DNA of 64,000 bases, from NCBI GenBank assembly GCA_036388475.1, contig DASVRT010000074.1, positions 1 to 64,000 on the forward strand. The letters are read 5' to 3'. The position numbers and the translations under genes were made by a program. Under the pieces are notes generated by a model. The model had not been told where the DNA came from and searched no databases. It was given only the letters and a program-made list of their open reading frames with translations. Shown here one piece after another: positions 8,912 through 17,956 of this stretch (the first letter of the stretch is position 1; each line of letters opens with the position of its first letter). This DNA is from JALZHR01 sp036388475 (lineage in GTDB: Bacteria > Acidobacteriota > Blastocatellia > Pyrinomonadales > Pyrinomonadaceae).

Positions 8912-8983
8912 AGAGATGAGAAGTGAAAACTGCGAACTGCGAACGGAAATTAACTATCAGTTCTCGGTTCTCACTTCTCATTT
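8912..8983. repeat. inverted repeat of gagaagtga / gcgaactgc words
   Basis: The arm around 8915-8940 (atgagaagtgaaaactgcgaa) pairs imperfectly with 8958-8982 (cagttctcggttctcacttc). It fills the spacer between the divergent peptidase and patatin genes and ends 9 bp before the patatin ATG, so it would lie in that gene's 5' leader. Confidence 0.65.
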
Positions 8984-8991
8984 AAATAATT

Positions 8992-9780
8992 ATGACGAGA
9001 AAAAAAATCGGCTTGGCTTTATCCGGCGGCGCGGCGCGCGGTTACGCGCATCTCGGCGTTTTGAAAGTTTTAGCCGAACACGACATTCCGATTGATTGCA
9101 TTGCCGGAACTTCCGCCGGTTCTTTTGCGGGCGCGGCTTTCGCCAGCGGTTTGAGCGTCGATGAAATAATCGCTTTCTCAAAAAAAATCAGCTGGTTTAA
9201 TATGACCGGCTTTTCCTATTCGCCGAAGGGAATTCTGTCGAACGCGCCGATGGGCAATTTCATCAAGCAGAATTTTCCCTTTAAAACCTTCGAAGAATTG
9301 CCGATTCCTTTCGCGGCGGTCGCCTGCGATTTGGAAACCGGCGACGAGGTCATTTTAACGGAAGGCGATTTGCCGTTTGCCGTCCGCGCCAGCTGCGCGA
9401 TTCCCGGCGTTTTCGTCCCGCTCGAAGACGCCGCCAGCCGAAAGCTGATTGACGGCGGCGTGGTCGCGCCCGTCCCGACCAAAGCCGTCAGAAAATTAGG
9501 CGCGGAAATCGTTATCGCCGTTGACGTAATCTCTTCCGGCGCGACGTATTGGGGAAATCCGAGCACGCTTCTCGGCGTTTTTTTTCAATCGGCGCTGATG
9601 CTTCTCAGAACGGCTTCCAAAGCACATCATTATCGCGCCGACGTCGTGATAATTCCCGAAATCGCTCACCTCAGACCGGACGAAATCGGCAAAATGGACG
9701 AGTTTATCAAAGCCGGCGAAGAAGCCGCGCGGGCAAAGATTGATGAAATTAAAAAACTGATTTTAACCGAAGAAAGTTAG
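8992..9780 (+). CDS. patatin-like phospholipase (RssA-type)
   Basis: This 262-residue protein has the patatin catalytic dyad: Ser41 in the nucleophile elbow GTSAGS and Asp154 in DGG (KLIDGGVVAPVPT). The oxyanion loop SGGAARGYAHLG is at residues 10-21. The family hydrolyses acyl esters of membrane lipids. Bacterial members of this short length are cytoplasmic or peripheral, and no signal peptide is visible. There is no ribosome binding site before the ATG, and the leader is mostly the inverted repeat at 8912-8983. No operon partner is present. Confidence 0.9.
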   Translation: MTRKKIGLALSGGAARGYAHLGVLKVLAEHDIPIDCIAGTSAGSFAGAAFASGLSVDEIIAFSKKISWFNMTGFSYSPKGILSNAPMGNFIKQNFPFKTFEELPIPFAAVACDLETGDEVILTEGDLPFAVRASCAIPGVFVPLEDAASRKLIDGGVVAPVPTKAVRKLGAEIVIAVDVISSGATYWGNPSTLLGVFFQSALMLLRTASKAHHYRADVVIIPEIAHLRPDEIGKMDEFIKAGEEAARAKIDEIKKLILTEES

Positions 9781-9801
9781 CTGCAGAAGATACGAACAAA
9801 A

Positions 9802-9910
9802 GAAAATCAGCCCGTCAAATGCGCTAAACAAACGAAAAGGGAAAACAAATATCAGAAATTTTATTTATTTTCTTTTTCCGCGTTTTTCGCGTGTTTCGCG
9901 GGCTGATTTC
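9802..9910. repeat. inverted repeat of cgcgaaa/aatcagcccg words
   Basis: The left arm 9802-9846 (starts gaaaatcagcccgtcaaat) pairs imperfectly with 9868-9910 (ends gtttcgcgggctgatttc). It lies between the converging patatin and Rieske-oxidoreductase genes and may terminate both. A further ttcgcggctga copy follows at about 9921. Confidence 0.7.
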
Positions 9911-9944
9911 TTAAATCTTTTTTCGCGGCTGAATTTCCCGATTC

Positions 9945-11477
9945 TTACTCGTTTGAAGAATCTTCGATTTCCGCCAAACCTTTAAAAGCCGGCGTATTTA
10001 TCGGATGACCGTCGATGCCGTAGCGCGAGCCGTGACACGGGCAATCCCAGGTTTTTTCCAGCGTGTTGAAGCGCACGATGCAGCCCAGATGCGCGCAGAC
10101 GGCGGAACGCTCGAAAAGCTTCCCGTTTTCGTCGCGATAAGCCGCGATTTTCGTCGTGCCGTGACTGATGATGGCGCCTTCGCCGTTTTTGATTTCTTCG
10201 GCTGAAGAAACGTCGCCGCCCGTCAGCCAATCGACATACGGCGCGGTCGAGCTGATGATTTCCGGCACGGCTTCGGCGATTGACTGCGTCGCCAGCCGCG
10301 AAGGCTCATAGACTTCCGTCCAGGGATTTTCGCGTCCCAGAATCAAATCCGAAACCAGCATTCCGCCGATTGTGCCGTGCGTCATGCCCATTCCCGAATC
10401 GCCCGTTATCAGGTAAACATTCGGTTCGCTGCCGGAAAATCTGCCGATAAAAGCCAGCCCGTCGTGCGTTTCCATAAACTGCCCCGACCATTTGTATAAA
10501 ATTTCTTCCGCCATCGGAAAACGCGTCCGAGTCCAATCCCACAACCGCGCAAAACGCTCGTCGCCGTCGTCTTCCTGCCCGGTGCGATGGTCTTCGCCGC
10601 CGACAATCAAAACGTCATAATCGTTTTCCGGCTGCGTGCGCACGTAGCGATACGGGTCAGCCGTGTCCCAATACAAAGCTTTTTCCAGCGAATCTTTCGG
10701 AAGGCGCGCGCCGATAACGTATGTCCGGTAAGCGGGAAGCTTGGCAAACATCTTGCTCATTATCGGGTAATTCGTGGCGAGCACGATGGAGCGCGCGCGA
10801 ATCGTCTGATTGTTTGAGGTTTTCACCTGCGGGGAATCTTCGCCTTGCCATTCGACGGCGCGCGTGTTGGAAAAAAGCGTTCCGCCGTTTTGTTCGATGG
10901 CTTTGGCTAAACCCGCGAGATATTTGAGAATGTGAAACTGCCCCTGACGCGGAAATTTCAGACATTCGCCCGTGTCGAAATCTTTTATCGGCGCGCGCCC
11001 GACGCGCTCGACTTCCGTGAATCCGGCGCGATGCGCGGCTTCGAGTTCTTCGTTCAAATCGTCGTCGCTCTCGTCACCGGCGTCGATTAAATAACCGTCG
11101 AGGCGGAAAAAATCGCAGTCGATTCCTTCGGTTTCGACGATTCTTTCGATTTCGCCGATTGCCGCGCCGTGACTCTGCACCGCCAGCCGCGCTTTTTCCT
11201 CGCCGTGCCATTTTTCGATGCGATAAATGCGGTCGTCCAGCGCGTTGGAAAGATGCGCTGTCGTCCGCGAAGTTTCGCCGCCGCCGATTGTGCCGTCGTC
11301 GATAACCACGACTTTGCTGCCCGCTTTCGTCAAAAGATACGCCGTCGTCAAGCCGGAAATTCCGCCGCCGATAATGCAGACATCCGTTTCGATCGAGTCA
11401 TCGAGCGGGCTTTTTTCAATTAAATTCTCGCTTGCTTCCCAATAGGAAACGGTTCTTCCTTCGTCACTTTTTGACAT
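9945..11477 (-). CDS. FAD-dependent oxidoreductase with C-terminal Rieske [2Fe-2S] domain
   Basis: From ATG 11477 the protein has 510 residues. I chose this start because it follows aaagggaag with normal spacing; an upstream TTG is less likely. The N-terminal half is a DadA/glycine-oxidase-type FAD domain (VCIIGGGISGLTTAYLLTKA near residue 35) with the GGEDHRTGQ region typical of this fusion family. The last 85 residues form a Rieske domain with both ligand pairs (CAHLGC and CPCHGSRY). The Rieske cluster probably passes electrons to or from FAD, but the substrate is unknown. It is monocistronic and has no signal peptide. Confidence 0.88.
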   Translation of the reverse strand: MSKSDEGRTVSYWEASENLIEKSPLDDSIETDVCIIGGGISGLTTAYLLTKAGSKVVVIDDGTIGGGETSRTTAHLSNALDDRIYRIEKWHGEEKARLAVQSHGAAIGEIERIVETEGIDCDFFRLDGYLIDAGDESDDDLNEELEAAHRAGFTEVERVGRAPIKDFDTGECLKFPRQGQFHILKYLAGLAKAIEQNGGTLFSNTRAVEWQGEDSPQVKTSNNQTIRARSIVLATNYPIMSKMFAKLPAYRTYVIGARLPKDSLEKALYWDTADPYRYVRTQPENDYDVLIVGGEDHRTGQEDDGDERFARLWDWTRTRFPMAEEILYKWSGQFMETHDGLAFIGRFSGSEPNVYLITGDSGMGMTHGTIGGMLVSDLILGRENPWTEVYEPSRLATQSIAEAVPEIISSTAPYVDWLTGGDVSSAEEIKNGEGAIISHGTTKIAAYRDENGKLFERSAVCAHLGCIVRFNTLEKTWDCPCHGSRYGIDGHPINTPAFKGLAEIEDSSNE

Positions 11478-11652
11478 ATTTTTCTTCCCTTTGTTCAAAA
11501 ATTAATTTAATGCGTGTAATTGATTATAAAACTTTTTCTTTGCGTTTGATAAGAAAATTTACCTGCCGAGCCGCTAAAAAAATAATTTGATTTTATTTCG
11601 TCTTTTTTCGTGTAATTTCGCGGCTAAATCTCTTCTGTGGCAAAATCTTTTT

Positions 11653-13224
11653 ATGATTGAAACTTACGACGTCGCCGTGGTCGGCGGCGGGCACAACGGT
11701 TTGACGTGCGCCTGTTATCTGGCAAAGGCGGGTTTAAAAGTCATTGTCTTAGAGCGTCGGCATATCATCGGCGGCGCGGTCTGCACCGAGGACGACCTTA
11801 TTGAAGGCTACAAAATCGACGTCGGCTCAAGCGCGCACATAATGATTCACCTGACGCCGGTCGTTCGTGAATTGGAACTGGAAAAATTCGGTCTGGTTTA
11901 TATCGACTGCGACCCGTTCGCGTTTGCGCCGATGCCGGACGGAAACGGCGCGATTTATTTTTGGAAAGACGTCGATAAAACCTGCGAATCAATCGCCCGC
12001 GTCGCGCCCGAAGACGCCGACCGTTACAAAAAATTCGTCGCCGAATGGGAAAAACTGAACGAAGGCGTTTTTAAAGCCTTTCTGAAACCGCCGACCGCTT
12101 TCAATCTGGCGCGGCATATGGTTTTCGGCACGAAATCAAAAAATCCCGCCGATATGGTGCGCAAGCTGATGACTTCTTACGGCGCGCTGGTCAAAGAAAC
12201 TTTCAAACACGAAGGCTTGCGCGCGGCGATGGCTTGGCTCGCGGCGCAGTCCGGTCCGCCGCCGACGGCAATGGCTTCCGGCGATTTTCTCGGCTGGCAT
12301 TCGATGATTCATAAAAGCGGCGTCAAGCGCCCGCGCGGCGGTTCGGGCGCGCTCACGCAGGCGATGGCGCGATGCCTGGAACATCACGGCGGAAAGATTT
12401 TATTAAACGCGGAAGTCGCTCGAATCGAAGTCGAATCGGGCGCGGCGCGAGGAATTATTCTGCAAAACGGCGAGCGCATCGACGCGGCGCGAATCGTCTC
12501 CAACGCGCACGTTCACACGACATTTCTCAAATTAATCGGCGCGGAAAATTTGCCCGGCGGCTTGGCGGAAAGAATCAAAAACGTCCGCATCGGCAACGGC
12601 TTCGGAATGATTGTGCGCTGCGCCGTTTCGGAATTGCCCGATTACACAGCCGCGCCAAACGGCGGAAAATCTTCCGATTGTCATCGCGGTTTACAGCTTC
12701 TCTGCCCGTCGATGAATTATCTGGAAAAATCCTACGCCGATTATCTGAACGGCATTCCGTCACGAAATCCGTCCGCGCTGGCAATGACTTTTTCAGCCCT
12801 CGACCCGACGCTTGCACCTGCGGGCAGACACACGCTTTTCATCTGGGGACAATATTTCCCGTATGAATTATCCAACGGCGAAAAATGGGAAAATATTCAG
12901 GAGCGCGAAGCCGACAAACTGATTGACGCAGTCAACGCCTACGCGCCGAACGTCAAAAATTCCATCATCAAGCGCTTCACCCAGTCGCCGCTCGATTTGG
13001 AGCAGCGTCTCGGACTTCTTCGAGGAAATGTAATGCACGTCGAGATGGATTTCGACCAGATGTTCCTGTTCCGCCCGCTGCCGGAAATGTCCGCCTACAA
13101 AACGCCGATAAAAAATCTCTACCTGACCGGCGCATCAACGCATCCGGGCGGCGGCGTCTTTGCCGCGTCAGGTTACAACACGGCGCAGGTTGTTTTGAAA
13201 GATGTGAAAGGGGGTTGGTTTTAA
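11653..13224 (+). CDS. PYROXD2/CrtI-like FAD oxidoreductase (COG1233)
   Basis: This 523-residue protein starts at ATG 11653, directly before the FAD-binding motif (VAVVGGGHNGLTCACYLAKA). An in-frame upstream extension would begin at TTG and adds nothing recognisable. Motifs of the NAD(P)/FAD phytoene-dehydrogenase-related family are present: GGAVCTED, GWHSMIHKSGVKRPRGGSGA, and C-terminal LYLTGASTHPGGGVFAASGY. The length matches PYROXD2-like proteins more than true CrtI. The substrate is unknown and no pathway partners are nearby. It is the second member of the CrtI superfamily in the window and is not close to the first. Confidence 0.85.
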   Translation: MIETYDVAVVGGGHNGLTCACYLAKAGLKVIVLERRHIIGGAVCTEDDLIEGYKIDVGSSAHIMIHLTPVVRELELEKFGLVYIDCDPFAFAPMPDGNGAIYFWKDVDKTCESIARVAPEDADRYKKFVAEWEKLNEGVFKAFLKPPTAFNLARHMVFGTKSKNPADMVRKLMTSYGALVKETFKHEGLRAAMAWLAAQSGPPPTAMASGDFLGWHSMIHKSGVKRPRGGSGALTQAMARCLEHHGGKILLNAEVARIEVESGAARGIILQNGERIDAARIVSNAHVHTTFLKLIGAENLPGGLAERIKNVRIGNGFGMIVRCAVSELPDYTAAPNGGKSSDCHRGLQLLCPSMNYLEKSYADYLNGIPSRNPSALAMTFSALDPTLAPAGRHTLFIWGQYFPYELSNGEKWENIQEREADKLIDAVNAYAPNVKNSIIKRFTQSPLDLEQRLGLLRGNVMHVEMDFDQMFLFRPLPEMSAYKTPIKNLYLTGASTHPGGGVFAASGYNTAQVVLKDVKGGWF

Positions 13225-13268
13225 TATCTCAAAAGTTTTCCGGTATTATTGCCTGAATAATCCGCCTG

Positions 13269-13325
13269 AAATTAAAAGCCTGTGTTGTCTTGACGAAAGA
13301 ACAAACACAGGCTTTTAATTTTTGA
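13269..13325. terminator. two-way terminator hairpin
   Basis: The perfect 18-bp arms aaattaaaagcctgtgtt (13269-13286) and its complement (13304-13321) are rich in A at one end and T at the other, so they can end transcription from both sides. They lie between the oxidoreductase stop (13224) and the convergent VCBS-protein stop (13336). Confidence 0.88.
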
Positions 13326-13335
13326 CTTAACCTAT

Positions 13336-15156
13336 TTAAGGATTCATTAAAGGAGTTAAGGCGGAAGCCGGTTTATCGCCGGAGATGCCCCAATTGATGG
13401 CGTAAGTAGAGCTTGAACCGGCGTTCTTATATATCCACCAGACGCCGGTGCTCGGGCGGAAGACGGCGAGTTCGGGCGCGCCGGCATCATCGAACTGCGC
13501 GGGCATCGGAATGTCTCCGTTCATTCCCCATTGTTTTATTTTCAGGTTATTGGCGCTTTCGTTGAAGATATACCACGTTCCGTTTGACGGTCGCCAGACG
13601 GCGAGGTCGGTGTAGCCGTCGCGGTCGTAATCAGCCGGAACGTTGACGTCCGACGCCAGACCGAACTGCATCTGCCGGTAATTCACGCCCGTCGTGCTTT
13701 GCAGATACCAGGTTTTCTTGCCGGTCGCCGGGTCGGCGCGGACGACCGCCAAATCGGCGGCGAACAATCCGCCGATGGTATCGAATCCTTTCACAAAGTT
13801 GCCGACGACCGGCTGGTCGGTGCTCAATCCGAAAACGTGCGCGTCAACGGCGTTATTCGGCGCGGAGCTGTTGCGAATATACCAGACGAGATTTTGCGCG
13901 GTCGGGCGCACGGCAACCATATCCGCCCTGCCGTCGCCGTCATAATCGCCGACCAGCGGCTTGTCTTCCGGCAAACCGTAAGAAATTGCCTGAAAGCTGT
14001 TGCTCGCGCTGTAGAGAAAATACCAGAACTTGCCCTGCGGCGTATTCCGCGCGACGGCGTAATCGGTCACGGCGTCGCCGTCGTAATCCGCCGGAACGGG
14101 AACGTCGCCGCTTTGTCCGAACTGCACGGCGTTCATCTGATTAGTAGAAGACGGCAGGCTATACCAGGTGCCGTCGCTCGGACGAAAAACGCTCACGTCG
14201 GCTCGGTTGTCGCTCGCGTCAAAATTTGTATCGTAACGATACTCGCTCGGGGAAAACTCGATGAAAAAATTTCCTTCGCTGACACTGCCGTTCAGGAATC
14301 TGATGCCGTCAATCCCGAAGCCGTAAGTCACGCCCTCTTCGGCGAAAAACGAGACGGACGAGACGTCGGAGTTATGGTCGAAGTTGTCGTTCGAGCCAAT
14401 TTTATTGTCAAGCCCGCCTCTGAAAACTCCGAGCTGCATTTCAAAGCAATCCTGCACGAACGAGTTACAACTGACCGTGACTTTCATCGCGCGCGACTGC
14501 GGCGCAGTCCAGGCAAACCAGACCGATTTGCCGCCGGCGTTCACCGTCAAATTCGGCTCGTCGGCGTCTTTCGTCGCGTTCCGGTTCGTTCCGGCGGCAA
14601 AGCCTCTCTCCGTGGACGGAAACCTCATATGCGGTCCGATGTCGGGCGTGTCGTTCATCGGCACGCCGAGCTTTTCAAAACGAATTCTGAAGTTGCCGGT
14701 GGCGATGTTGCCGTCGTTGTTATAGCCGTCCACCGCGACGTAATACATATTTCCCGGTTTGACGGTCAGCGTGACTTCGCTCATCGTCGTGTAGCCCATA
14801 TCGTCGTTCTCGGCGACCAGATTAAAGTCGCTCGGCGTCGTGCCTTTATAGACGGCGAGCAGAGTATTGAAATAATTCGCCGCCGAAGTGGCGTTGATGT
14901 AGATTCTCAGCACGGCGGTTTCCTGCGGAACTATTCGATACCAGACGGAATTGCCGCCCGCGTTTCTGGCGTGATTCGGCTCGCCCGGTTCCTTCGTCGC
15001 GCCGAAAGTCGAACCCTGAAACTCAAGCAGCGGCGCGCTTAAAGTCGTCACCACCGCATTCTGGTAATCGTCATTAGCCGGCGCGGCGTAAACATTCGCG
15101 CCGCCGAGAAGCGTCAAAAAAATAAATATCGCCTGAATAAATCGTTCCCTTTTCAT
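13336..15156 (-). CDS. secreted protein with two PPC-like domains and VCBS/FG-GAP repeats
   Basis: I place the start at ATG 15156, which has a strong binding site (taggagc) and opens a signal peptide (MKRERFIQAIFIFLTLLGG, cleavage near YAAP). A longer frame upstream is unlikely to be used. The 606-residue product has two beta-sandwich domains of the bacterial pre-peptidase C-terminal type (residues about 28-155 and 160-295, each with GATKEPGEPNH or ATKDADEPNLT and SVWYRI or SVWFAWTAP). At least six VCBS repeats follow (DYDGDAVTDYAVAR, DYDGDGRADM, DYDRDGYTDLAVWRPSNGTW). It shares the repeat region with the protein at 1576. A cell-surface or extracellular role is inferred; no enzymatic domain is visible. 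Confidence 0.87.
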   Translation of the reverse strand: MKRERFIQAIFIFLTLLGGANVYAAPANDDYQNAVVTTLSAPLLEFQGSTFGATKEPGEPNHARNAGGNSVWYRIVPQETAVLRIYINATSAANYFNTLLAVYKGTTPSDFNLVAENDDMGYTTMSEVTLTVKPGNMYYVAVDGYNNDGNIATGNFRIRFEKLGVPMNDTPDIGPHMRFPSTERGFAAGTNRNATKDADEPNLTVNAGGKSVWFAWTAPQSRAMKVTVSCNSFVQDCFEMQLGVFRGGLDNKIGSNDNFDHNSDVSSVSFFAEEGVTYGFGIDGIRFLNGSVSEGNFFIEFSPSEYRYDTNFDASDNRADVSVFRPSDGTWYSLPSSTNQMNAVQFGQSGDVPVPADYDGDAVTDYAVARNTPQGKFWYFLYSASNSFQAISYGLPEDKPLVGDYDGDGRADMVAVRPTAQNLVWYIRNSSAPNNAVDAHVFGLSTDQPVVGNFVKGFDTIGGLFAADLAVVRADPATGKKTWYLQSTTGVNYRQMQFGLASDVNVPADYDRDGYTDLAVWRPSNGTWYIFNESANNLKIKQWGMNGDIPMPAQFDDAGAPELAVFRPSTGVWWIYKNAGSSSTYAINWGISGDKPASALTPLMNP

Positions 15157-15520
15157 AATTGCTCCTATTAATTTTCTGCCTGTCGAATTTTTAATTCTTC
15201 GAGGTGTTTCTAAATTAATGAAAATCGAGCGGCGGCGCACCACGTCTTTAAGTAGTAAAAAGCGCGCGGTTTTTCGAGCAAACGACTTTAAAATCGCCGC
15301 TTCCCGGCAATATTCCAATCGTCACTACGTGAATACGTAGCGGCTTAAAAGCCTGCGGTTATAAATTGAGCGGCGGGAAAACGTTCCGGTCGAAAAATAC
15401 GGCGGGCGCGATAATCGACCCGGCTTCCGGCAACAAGTCATTTGAGAAATTTGCTTTCGCGCGGATATTATTTTACGTTTATATATACAATTCAATTTAC
15501 GGATTTTCTCTGAATTCAAG
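15157..15520. other. spacer between divergent genes
   Basis: This 364-bp AT-rich spacer separates the divergent VCBS and RsbQ-like genes and presumably holds both promoters. The only clear symmetric site is ctacgt-gaat-acgtag at 15325-15340, a possible operator. Open frames here are short and have no family resemblance. Confidence 0.4.
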
Positions 15521-16327
15521 ATGACTGAAAATATTCTCCGGCGCAATAATGTCAAAATTTCCGGTCGAGGCTCGCAGCCTTTGATGTTCGCTCACGGCTT
15601 CGGCTGCGACCAGAATATGTGGCGGTTTGTCGTGCCCGCTTTCGAAGTAGATTACAAAATCATTTTGTTTGATTACGTCGGCTCCGGCAAATCCGATGTT
15701 AACGCATACCAGCCCGCGCGTTACGGCGATTTGAGCGGTTATGCAAAAGATGTTCTGGAAATCTGCGCCGCGCTCGCGCTGGAAGACGTGATTTTTGTCG
15801 GTCATTCGGTCAGCAGTATGATCGGCGTGCTGGCGGCGGTCGAAAGACCGGAGCTTTTTAAAAGCCTGATTCAGGTCGTGCCCTCGCCGTGTTATATCAA
15901 TCATCCGCCGGATTACGTCGGCGGTTTCGAGCGCCCCGACATCGAAGGCTTGCTCGATATGATGGACAAAAACTATATGGGCTGGGCGAGCTTTCTCGCG
16001 CCGGTGATTATGAAAAATTCCGAGCGACCCGAATTGAGCCGGGAACTCGAAGAAAGCTTTTGCTCGACCGACCCGCGCATCGCCCGGCAGTTTGCCGAAG
16101 CCACGTTTTATTCGGACAATCGCGAGGATTTAATGAAATTAAAAACGCCTTCGCTGATTATACAGGTCGCCGACGATGCGATTGCGCCCGTTTCGGTCGG
16201 CGATTTTCTGCATAAAAATCTGCCGGAAAGCACTCTGCATTTGATGGACGCCACCGGGCATTGCCCGCATATGAGCCATCCGCGCGAGACCATCGAGATT
16301 ATCAAAGATTATCTGAATAAGAATTAA
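15521..16327 (+). CDS. RsbQ-type alpha/beta hydrolase
   Basis: This 268-residue cytoplasmic hydrolase closely follows the Bacillus RsbQ and plant KAI2/D14 pattern: oxyanion region AHGFGCDQNMW, then ILFDYVGSGKSD, nucleophile Ser in GHSVSSM (about residue 96), acid in VADDAIAP, and His in GHCPHMSHP. SFCSTDP and TFYSDNR are also typical of RsbQ. RsbQ is required for energy-stress signalling and is thought to process a small hydrophobic molecule sensed by the PAS domain of RsbP. Here the gene sits 13 bp ahead of a PAS-histidine kinase, so I infer that the pair works together, with the hydrolase making or delivering the kinase's ligand. The ligand is unknown. Confidence 0.9.
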   Translation: MTENILRRNNVKISGRGSQPLMFAHGFGCDQNMWRFVVPAFEVDYKIILFDYVGSGKSDVNAYQPARYGDLSGYAKDVLEICAALALEDVIFVGHSVSSMIGVLAAVERPELFKSLIQVVPSPCYINHPPDYVGGFERPDIEGLLDMMDKNYMGWASFLAPVIMKNSERPELSRELEESFCSTDPRIARQFAEATFYSDNREDLMKLKTPSLIIQVADDAIAPVSVGDFLHKNLPESTLHLMDATGHCPHMSHPRETIEIIKDYLNKN

Positions 16328-16340
16328 TTTTATCGAGCCG

Positions 16341-17882
16341 ATGGATGAATTATTAGACAATGCGCCATGCGGCTTTCTAGCCTTTGCCGACGACGGTAAA
16401 ATCGTCGCCGCCAATACGACTCTGCTACGTCTGCTCGGCTACCGGCGCGCGGAGATGCTTAAGCTTCACATCGAAAAAATCTTCTCCATCGCCGGGCGCA
16501 TCTTTTATCAAACGCATTTTTTTCCGCTGCTCAAATTAAAAAATCAGGTCGAAGAAGTTTATCTCAGCTTACGCTCGAAATCGGGCGCGGACATTCCCGT
16601 TCTAGTGAACGCGGCGCGGCACGAGCGCGACGGGCAGTTTTACAACGATTGCGTTTTTATGCCGATGCGCCAGCGCAGCCGGTATGAAGACGAGATTTTA
16701 AAGGCGAAAAAGGAAGCCGAAGAGGCAACGCGCGCCAAAGACGAATTTTTGTCGGTCGTCTCGCACGAGCTGCGCACGCCGCTGAACGGAATCTTAGGCT
16801 GGGCGCAGATTCTGCAAACCAGAAATCCCGATTCGGAAACGATAAAGCGCGCCGTCGACGCCATCGCCCGCGGCGCGCGGGCGCAGTCCAAGCTCATCGA
16901 AGATATTCTGGATTTTACGCGCATTATTTCCGGCAAACTGCGGCTCGACGTGCGGCAGGTCGATTTGGTAATGATTGTCGAATCGGCTCTCGACGTGATA
17001 GCTCCGGCGGCAAACGCCAAACACATCAGCCTGCAAACGGTGCTCGATTCCAACAGTTTCGTTTCCGGCGACATCGAGCGCCTCCAGCAGATTTTATGGA
17101 ATCTGCTTTCCAACGCCGTTAAATTCACGCCGAAAGGCGGGCGCGTGCAGATTCGCGTGCAGCGCGTCAATTCGAGCGTCGAAATCGTCGTCAGCGATAC
17201 GGGCAAAGGCATCAGCGCGGAATTTCTGCCTTTTGTCTTCGAGCGATTTAAACAATCGGATAATTCGACGAGCCGTCGATTCGGCGGCTTGGGTCTGGGA
17301 ATGGCGATTACGCGTCACATCGTCGAGCTGCACGGCGGCACGATTCGGGCGGAAAGTCCCGGCGAAGGCTTGGGCGCGACCTTTATCGTCCGCCTGCCCG
17401 TTTCCGTCGCCAGCCCCGGCAGTCCGGTTCCCGCTGAGGAAACCGAGCAAACTTCTTCGACTGATGAAAACGCCGCGACGGAGGATTTCCCGTTGCGGCT
17501 CGACAGGCTGCGCATTTTGATTGTCGATGATGAAAGAGACGCGCGCGATTTGCTGATTGCCATTTTGTCCAGACAAGGCGCGAACGTCGTCGCCGCCGCG
17601 AACGTCGCCGAAGCGGTTAAAAAATTTCAGGCGCAGCCGCCCGACCTGATTATCAGCGACATCGAAATGCCGGACGAAGACGGTTTTTCGCTGATAAAAA
17701 AACTTCGCGCGTTTAATCGGACTCAAATGCGGAAAATTCCCGCCATCGCCCTGACGGCGCACGCGCGAGCGCCGGAACGGCTGAAAATTTTGTCGGCGGG
17801 CTACCAGATGCATCTCGCCAAGCCGGTCGATACTTCCGAACTGATTGCGGTCATCGCGAACTTTGCCGATTTGAATAAATAA
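16341..17882 (+). CDS. PAS-histidine kinase-receiver hybrid protein
   Basis: This 513-residue hybrid kinase has a PAS domain at about residues 1-110 (NAPCGFLAFADDGKIVAAN, GRIFYQTHFFPLL), a short coiled linker, a HisKA domain with the phospho-His in SHELRTPLNGILGWAQIL, and a HATPase with N box LWNLLSNAVKFTP, G1 DTGKGIS and G2 GGLGLGMAI. A C-terminal receiver (residues about 390-513) has the acidic pair VDDE, phospho-Asp in ISDIEMPDEDG, and Lys in LAKPVD. There are no membrane segments, so it senses a cytoplasmic signal. The start is 13 bp after the RsbQ-like stop. No output regulator with a DNA-binding domain is adjacent, so the downstream target is unknown. Confidence 0.9.
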   Translation: MDELLDNAPCGFLAFADDGKIVAANTTLLRLLGYRRAEMLKLHIEKIFSIAGRIFYQTHFFPLLKLKNQVEEVYLSLRSKSGADIPVLVNAARHERDGQFYNDCVFMPMRQRSRYEDEILKAKKEAEEATRAKDEFLSVVSHELRTPLNGILGWAQILQTRNPDSETIKRAVDAIARGARAQSKLIEDILDFTRIISGKLRLDVRQVDLVMIVESALDVIAPAANAKHISLQTVLDSNSFVSGDIERLQQILWNLLSNAVKFTPKGGRVQIRVQRVNSSVEIVVSDTGKGISAEFLPFVFERFKQSDNSTSRRFGGLGLGMAITRHIVELHGGTIRAESPGEGLGATFIVRLPVSVASPGSPVPAEETEQTSSTDENAATEDFPLRLDRLRILIVDDERDARDLLIAILSRQGANVVAAANVAEAVKKFQAQPPDLIISDIEMPDEDGFSLIKKLRAFNRTQMRKIPAIALTAHARAPERLKILSAGYQMHLAKPVDTSELIAVIANFADLNK

Positions 17883-17911
17883 ATATCCGCTTTTTACTAT
17901 TGATTCAGATA

Positions 17912-17956
17912 ATTCATCAGGGCGACAGTTTAAATAAAACTGTCGCCCTGATGAAT
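17912..17956. terminator. perfect 20-bp hairpin
   Basis: The arms 17912-17931 (attcatcagggcgacagttt) and 17937-17956 are exact complements around a 5-nt loop. A T-run follows at 17965. It lies 30 bp after the kinase stop and probably terminates it, and the other strand can fold equally well. Confidence 0.8.

Noticed and set aside
11587..13224. Start of the PYROXD2-like gene at 11587
   Set aside because: That start is a TTG without a binding site, and the FAD motif begins right after ATG 11653.
13699..15042. Long plus-strand frame of 447 codons opposite the VCBS protein
   Set aside because: It lies antisense to a clear signal-peptide and repeat protein, has Arg/Val-rich shadow composition, and shows no domain.
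15325..15555. 76-codon minus-strand frame between divergent genes
   Set aside because: It overlaps the start of the RsbQ-like gene and has no start signal or similarity.
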